Program-made: the position numbers and the translations under genes
Part shown: positions 22,697 to 26,531 of the stretch, in pieces
Numbering within the stretch: position 1 is the stretch's first letter
Layout: each line of letters opens with the position of its first letter
Source of the DNA: UMGS1668 sp035447605
GTDB lineage: Bacteria > Bacillota > Clostridia > Oscillospirales > Ruminococcaceae
Length of the DNA stretch: 26,531 bases
Direction: 5' to 3'
Assembly: GCA_035447605.1 (NCBI GenBank)
Contig: DAOTHJ010000022.1
Location: forward strand, 1-26,531
Notes under the pieces: model-generated
Database searches by the model: none
Told to the model about the DNA's origin: nothing
What the model saw: only the letters and a program-made list of their open reading frames with translations

Positions 22697-24901
22697 ATGG
22701 AACTGGATTACGAAAAGCTCAACGACATGCAGCGCGAGGCGGTCTTTCATAAAGACGGGCCGCTGCTGATCCTGGCCGGGGCTGGGAGCGGCAAGACCAC
22801 CGTCCTGATCGACCGGGTGGGCTGCCTGATCGAAAACGGGGTGCGGCCGTGGAACATTCTCGCCATCACCTTTACCAACAAGGCCGCCGGCGAGCTCCGC
22901 GACCGTCTTGCGGCGAAGCTCGGCCCGGAGGCGGAGGAAGTGTTCGCCTCCACCTTCCATTCCATGTGCGTCCGGATCCTGCGCCGGGATGCGGAGAAAA
23001 TCGGCCTCTCGCACAGCTTCACGATCTACGATCAGGACGATTCCCTGCGCGTCGTGAAAAAATGTCTCCGGGCGCTCAACTACGATGAAAAACGCTTTCC
23101 GCCAAAGGGCATTCTCGGAGATATCAGCCATGCGAAGGAGAAGCTCTGCGGCCCGGACGAGATAAAGGCCGAGGCGCAGGCTTCCTCCGATTTCCGTAAA
23201 AAGATCGCAGCCGAGGTCTATGTGGCCTATGAGAAGGAACTCCGCACCGCCGAGGCGCTCGATTTCGACGGGCTGCTGACCGAGACCGTCCGCCTGTTCC
23301 GGGAGTCGCCGGAGACGCTGGAGTATTACCGCAACCGCTGGCGCTATATCATGGTGGATGAGTATCAGGATACGAACCACGTCCAGTACGAGCTCGTCTC
23401 GCTGCTGGCGCAAAAATACAACAATATCTGCGTCGTGGGCGACGACGACCAGTCGATCTATAAATTCCGCGGCGCCACGATTGAAAATATCCTGTCGTTT
23501 GAAAACAGCTTTCCGGGGGCGAAGGTCATTCGGCTCGAGCAGAATTACCGCTCGACGCAGTATATTCTCGACGCCGCCAACTCGGTGATCGCCAACAATC
23601 AGGGCAGAAAGGGCAAGACGCTCTGGACCGCGAAAGCCGGAGGCGAAAAAGTGACCGTCCGCCGCTGCGAAAACGAGGAGGCCGAGGCCCGATTTGCGGC
23701 TGACACGATCCTCGACCATGTGGCGAAGGGCGGAAAATACGGTGATTTTGCCGTGCTTTACCGCATGCACGCCCAGTCCAACGCCTTTGAAAAGACCTTC
23801 ATTTCTTCCTCCGTGCCGTATAAAATCATCGGCGGGCTGCGCTTCTACGACCGCAAGGAGATCAAGGATCTGATGGCTTACCTGTCGCTCATTTCCAACC
23901 ACGCCGACAACCTCCGCCTCGAGCGCATCCTCAACGAGCCGAAGCGCGGCATCGGCGACGCGACCCTGAATGCCGCGAGGGAGATCGCCGGAGAGACGGG
24001 GCTGCCGCTCTTTGATATCTTTGAGCACGCCGACGAATATGCCGCGCTGAGCCGCAAATCAGCCGTGCTCAAGGAGTTCGCGGAGCTGATTTCCGCGCTT
24101 TCCGCCGATGCGGAAAAACTGGATCCCGACGAGCTTTTCGACGAAGTCTGCGAGAAAACCGGTTACACCGCCATGCTCAAAGCCATGGGTGAAGAGGGCG
24201 AAGTCAAGGTCGAAAACGTCGGAGAATTAAAAACAAACATTATAAAATACATGGATGCCGCGGAGGAGCCGAGCCTCGGGGGATTCCTCGAGGAGACCAC
24301 CCTGCTGACCGACATGGACCGGCTGGAGGAGGGCGACGCGGTACTGATGATGACCGTCCACTCCGCAAAGGGGCTGGAATTCCCGCAGGTGTTCGCGGTC
24401 GGCATGGAGGAGAGCATCTTCCCGGGCATGCAGGCGATCTACGACCCGGAGGAGATGGAGGAGGAGCGCCGGCTTGCCTACGTCGCGATGACGCGCGCCA
24501 GGGAGCATCTCTATCTGACCGCCGCGGCCTCACGCATGCTTTTTGGACAGACGACGCGCAACCGAATCTCCCGGTTTATCACCGAGGTCGCGGACGGTCT
24601 GACGGATTTCACCGACGAGACCGCTTCCCAGCGCCAGCCGATGCGGCAGAGTTATCATTTCGGCGACGAGGACGAGTCCGGCCATATCCGGGCGGACGTC
24701 ACCTTTACGCCCTACCGGGAGGAGAAAAAGGAGCCTTCCGGCAGCTGGCACACCGGCGACCGGGTCAAACACCGCGTCTTTGGGGAGGGCACCGTCACAA
24801 ACGTCACCGCCATGTCCGGAGATTTTCTGCTGGAGATCGCCTTCGATACGGTCGGTACCAAAAAACTGATGGCCAACTTTGCAAAGCTCCGGAAGCTCTG
24901 A
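22697..24901 (+). CDS. pcrA: ATP-dependent DNA helicase, UvrD/PcrA family
   Basis: This 734-residue superfamily 1A 3'-5' helicase acts in DNA repair and in removing RecA or RNA polymerase roadblocks. Motifs in order are the Q motif LNDMQREAV, Walker A AGAGSGKTT at 27-35, Ia ITFTNKAAGEL, STFHSMCVRIL, Walker B VDEYQDTN, motif III VVGDDDQSIYKFRGA, motif IV LEQNYRST, motif V MTVHSAKGLEFPQVF, and motif VI EERRLAYVAMTRARE. The C-terminal GDRVKHRVFGEGTV segment resembles the PcrA C-terminal Tudor-like domain that contacts RNA polymerase. GAGAGG lies 6-7 nt before the ATG at 22697. It is a single gene. The closest alternatives are UvrD and Rep; the Firmicute context and C-terminal domain favour PcrA. 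Confidence 0.95.
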   Translation: MELDYEKLNDMQREAVFHKDGPLLILAGAGSGKTTVLIDRVGCLIENGVRPWNILAITFTNKAAGELRDRLAAKLGPEAEEVFASTFHSMCVRILRRDAEKIGLSHSFTIYDQDDSLRVVKKCLRALNYDEKRFPPKGILGDISHAKEKLCGPDEIKAEAQASSDFRKKIAAEVYVAYEKELRTAEALDFDGLLTETVRLFRESPETLEYYRNRWRYIMVDEYQDTNHVQYELVSLLAQKYNNICVVGDDDQSIYKFRGATIENILSFENSFPGAKVIRLEQNYRSTQYILDAANSVIANNQGRKGKTLWTAKAGGEKVTVRRCENEEAEARFAADTILDHVAKGGKYGDFAVLYRMHAQSNAFEKTFISSSVPYKIIGGLRFYDRKEIKDLMAYLSLISNHADNLRLERILNEPKRGIGDATLNAAREIAGETGLPLFDIFEHADEYAALSRKSAVLKEFAELISALSADAEKLDPDELFDEVCEKTGYTAMLKAMGEEGEVKVENVGELKTNIIKYMDAAEEPSLGGFLEETTLLTDMDRLEEGDAVLMMTVHSAKGLEFPQVFAVGMEESIFPGMQAIYDPEEMEEERRLAYVAMTRAREHLYLTAAASRMLFGQTTRNRISRFITEVADGLTDFTDETASQRQPMRQSYHFGDEDESGHIRADVTFTPYREEKKEPSGSWHTGDRVKHRVFGEGTVTNVTAMSGDFLLEIAFDTVGTKKLMANFAKLRKL

Positions 24902-24916
24902 AACCGCAAAAGGCGG

Positions 24917-24942
24917 CCCGGAGAACAAAGGCACCGGGTTTT
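24917..24942 (+). terminator. Weak terminator after pcrA
   Basis: CCCGG (24917-24921) pairs with CCGGG (24934-24938), followed by four T. The stem is short and the loop is 12 nt. Confidence 0.35.
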
Positions 24943-24963
24943 CCGACATCGTGTTTTCCACAT

Positions 24964-25151
24964 ACGCGGAACGAGCCGGGCAATCCGTCCATGTTTCTTT
25001 ATGCAGAACGAGATAGGTAATTCATCAGCGTCATATTTCCGCCTATGCAGGCCGGACGATTCATTCGCATTGTATTTTTGCATACATGGAGCGGGTCGGG
25101 TGATCTATTCATGTCACATTCTCCGCCTATGCGGAACAAGCCGTCGGCTCG
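24964..25151 (+). repeat. Degenerate ~38-45-nt tandem repeat array
   Basis: Four to five diverged units begin at about 24964, 25002, 25046, 25085 and 25130. The shared pattern is TGCRGAACGAG, then a G-rich word, then GATTCATTCATG-like text and ATTTCCGCCTA. Examples are the unit starts TGCAGAACGAG, TGCAGGCCGGAC, CATGGAGCGGG and TGCGGAACAAG, and the unit ends TTTCCGCCTA (25036-25045) and TCTCCGCCTA (25120-25129). Unit lengths vary (38, 44, 39, 45 nt) and spacers are not constant, so it is not a CRISPR array. It fills most of the 358-nt space between pcrA and mscS. Confidence 0.65.
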
Positions 25152-25259
25152 TTTCCGGCTGGGAGAAAATCATTGGCAGCGCGGGTGTGGTTTTCAGACA
25201 CTTAAAATAGGCATGCCGATTGTTTGTTTTATAAAAATATCCGTTTTGGAGGCGATAAG

Positions 25260-26180
25260 ATGAGGCTCTTAAAGTTGTTGGACGATACGGACAGCACCAT
25301 TGCCGCGGTTTTTGAGACACAGACCAGTTCGGGGAGCCCGGTGGATATTATCACGGATAAGACTTCCGGCATAACGCTCGCCCAGATTTGGGAAACCTAT
25401 AAGACGGATCTTTTGACCGCCGGCATCATTTTGGTTCTCGGCTATATTCTTGTTCATTTAATCATGAGCTTCCTTGAACGGCGGCTCCATGTCTCCAAAA
25501 TGGAGAAGAGCGCCTTCACGATCATCACCACCATCACAAAATTTCTGCTCTACTTGATCGTCGTGCTGACGGCCGTCTCCAAGCTCGGGGTTCCGATCAC
25601 GTCGACGCTCACGTTGTTCAGCACGTTAGCCCTTGCCGTCACGCTGGCCATTAAAGACGGCCTGACACATGTGGCCGGCGGCATCATCATTCTGACCTCC
25701 AAGCCGTTTGTCATCGGCGATAAGATCGAATTCCCCAACGACAACGCCAGCGGCTATGTCACCGACATCGGTCCCATCCATACGAAGCTGCGCACCCCCG
25801 AAGGCAGCAAGATCTATATTCCAAACGGCAGCGTCGTCGCCGGAACCATCATCAATTACTCCGGCATGGGCCAGCGCGGAATCAGCGAGACCATCTCGAT
25901 CAGCTACGACGATGATTTCAAAAAAGCCGAACAGATCGTTACCGACATCTTTGCCACCCATCCGAAGATCGATCCGGAGCCGAAGCCTTTCTGCCGGGTC
26001 AATAAGCTCAATTCCGGTTCCGTCGACCTCCTTGCCATGGCTTATGTTCCATGGGAGGAGTATTACAGCACGCGCTACGACATCCTTGAGCAGATCAAGA
26101 CGCGCTTCGATCAGGAGGGAATCCATTTCCCGTATCCGCAGCTCGACGTGCACATGAAACAGGATTCACCCAAGCCGTAA
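25260..26180 (+). CDS. mscS: Small-conductance mechanosensitive channel, MscS family
   Basis: 306 residues. Three membrane segments are visible: about 50-71 (LLTAGIILVLGYILVHLIM), about 86-110 (IITTITKFLLYLIVVLTAV) and the pore-lining helix about 117-150 (LALAVTLAIKDGLTHVAGG). The cytoplasmic beta domain then starts with PFVIGDKIEF, followed by IHTKLRTPEGSKIYIPNG and INYS. This is the MscS layout. The channel opens under membrane tension to release solutes after osmotic downshock. The start at 25260 is supported by GGAGGCGAT about 8 nt upstream. The in-frame TTG at 25224 lacks one. It is preceded by a degenerate repeat array and followed by a terminator at 26198-26223. No strong promoter is visible. 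Confidence 0.93.
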   Translation: MRLLKLLDDTDSTIAAVFETQTSSGSPVDIITDKTSGITLAQIWETYKTDLLTAGIILVLGYILVHLIMSFLERRLHVSKMEKSAFTIITTITKFLLYLIVVLTAVSKLGVPITSTLTLFSTLALAVTLAIKDGLTHVAGGIIILTSKPFVIGDKIEFPNDNASGYVTDIGPIHTKLRTPEGSKIYIPNGSVVAGTIINYSGMGQRGISETISISYDDDFKKAEQIVTDIFATHPKIDPEPKPFCRVNKLNSGSVDLLAMAYVPWEEYYSTRYDILEQIKTRFDQEGIHFPYPQLDVHMKQDSPKP

Positions 26181-26197
26181 TGAGGTTCAGGCTCATG

Positions 26198-26223
26198 CCG
26201 GATTCATCAAATCCCGGTTTTTG
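26198..26223 (+). terminator. Terminator after mscS
   Basis: CCGGATT pairs with AATCCCGG with one bulged C around CATC, followed by five T. Confidence 0.6.
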
Positions 26224-26269
26224 CAGATACTAAAAGATATTTCTCAGAGAAAACAAAGGAGACTGATCT

Positions 26270-26531
26270 ATGGAAGACAGGCCTGTCCGCCGCAGAATCG
26301 GCGAAGGCATCTATTTCACCGCGGTCCGCGAGCCGAAATTCAAATCCAACCGGATGACCGCCGTTCTGATCGCACCGCTCGAAAGAACGAAGGCCACCGC
26401 ACGCGCGCTGGTGCCGTTTCTGCTCCGCAAAGGCTGCGGCGCCTATCCGGATTTCACGGCCCTGAACGAAAAACTCGCCTCGATGTACGGCGCGATCCTC
26501 GACGCGGACGTCACCAAATATGCCGATCTTC
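26270..26531 (+). CDS. yfmF: YfmF-like M16 family peptidase homologue, N-terminal part (partial)
   Basis: 87 codons run to the right edge of the window. The protein starts MEDRPVRRRIGEGIYFTAV and has KFKSNRMTAVLIAPLER, ARALVPFLLRKGCGAYPDF, then LNEKLASMYGAILDADV. This matches the start of YfmF-type proteins, M16-like peptidase homologues that sit beside a partner (YfmH) in Firmicutes and have been linked to elongation factor P modification. YfmF members usually lack the zinc-binding HxxEH; the part seen here has no such motif, but the region that would hold it is only partly present. AGGAG lies about 9 nt before the ATG at 26270. No promoter is obvious in the 90 nt after mscS. Confidence 0.8.
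   Translation, partial: MEDRPVRRRIGEGIYFTAVREPKFKSNRMTAVLIAPLERTKATARALVPFLLRKGCGAYPDFTALNEKLASMYGAILDADVTKYADL

Noticed and set aside
22267..22698. A 143-codon minus-strand frame filling the asnS-pcrA spacer
   Set aside because: Its start codon is the complement of the pcrA start, it has no ribosome site, it covers the pcrA promoter, and its composition is K/R/P-rich without family likeness.
24964..25151. CRISPR array
   Set aside because: Repeat units are too diverged, there are no constant repeats with unique spacers, and no cas gene is nearby.
25224..25259. Upstream TTG start for mscS adding 12 residues
   Set aside because: No ribosome site before it, while the ATG at 25260 has GGAGG at good spacing.

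Overview
The window reads as a chromosomal segment of a Gram-positive Firmicute, most likely a gut-type Clostridia (Oscillospirales-like). I infer this from the gene order yicC-remA-gmk-rpoZ-coaBC, a T-box riboswitch in front of thrS, RNase Y, a RemA regulator, alpha2-type glycyl-tRNA synthetase and a YfmF-type M16 protein, together with GC-rich coding DNA and AT-rich promoters of sigma-A type. A run of exactly 100 N at 1677-1776 shows that this is a scaffold, probably from a draft or metagenome-assembled genome.

Layout. 1-300: 5' end of glyQS (minus). 519-4331: a five-gene operon, yicC, remA, gmk, rpoZ and coaBC, tightly packed except for a hairpin-rich ~171-bp tandem repeat block between yicC and remA that contains the gap. 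4348-6842: thrS with promoter, T-box leader and terminator. 7034-7936: a PhzF-family gene (minus). 8167-11822: two tandem paralogous secreted proteins (minus), each with its own promoter and terminator. They share an unusual C-terminal module and a PNTG-containing tail. The promoter-distal copy (8233-10011) is broken by two single-base frameshifts, and the other (10299-11756) is intact. 12044-13843: rny. 14000-14764: an Amidase_6-like protein with a Pro/Gly/Thr 33-bp repeat tail. 14861-17320: glgP (minus), back to back with zapA-dut (17346-18253). 18504-19164: maf (minus). 19252-20541: an aspartate-type aminotransferase (minus). 20730-22281: asnS (minus). 22632-24946: pcrA/uvrD helicase. 24964-25151: a degenerate ~38-45-nt repeat array. 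25260-26223: an MscS-type channel. 26270-end: the start of a yfmF-like M16 gene.

Most genes are housekeeping: three aminoacyl-tRNA synthetases, RNA turnover (YicC, RNase Y), GMP and dUTP metabolism, CoA synthesis, glycogen use, cell division and osmoprotection. The accessory signal lies in the secreted paralog pair, the amidase tail, and several repeat or hairpin families in intergenic DNA. I found no CRISPR array, transposase, tRNA, rRNA or phage gene. No new multi-gene system is evident. The most unusual items are the duplicated secreted proteins and the structured 171-bp repeat with a diverged, inverted relative near 19.2 kb.
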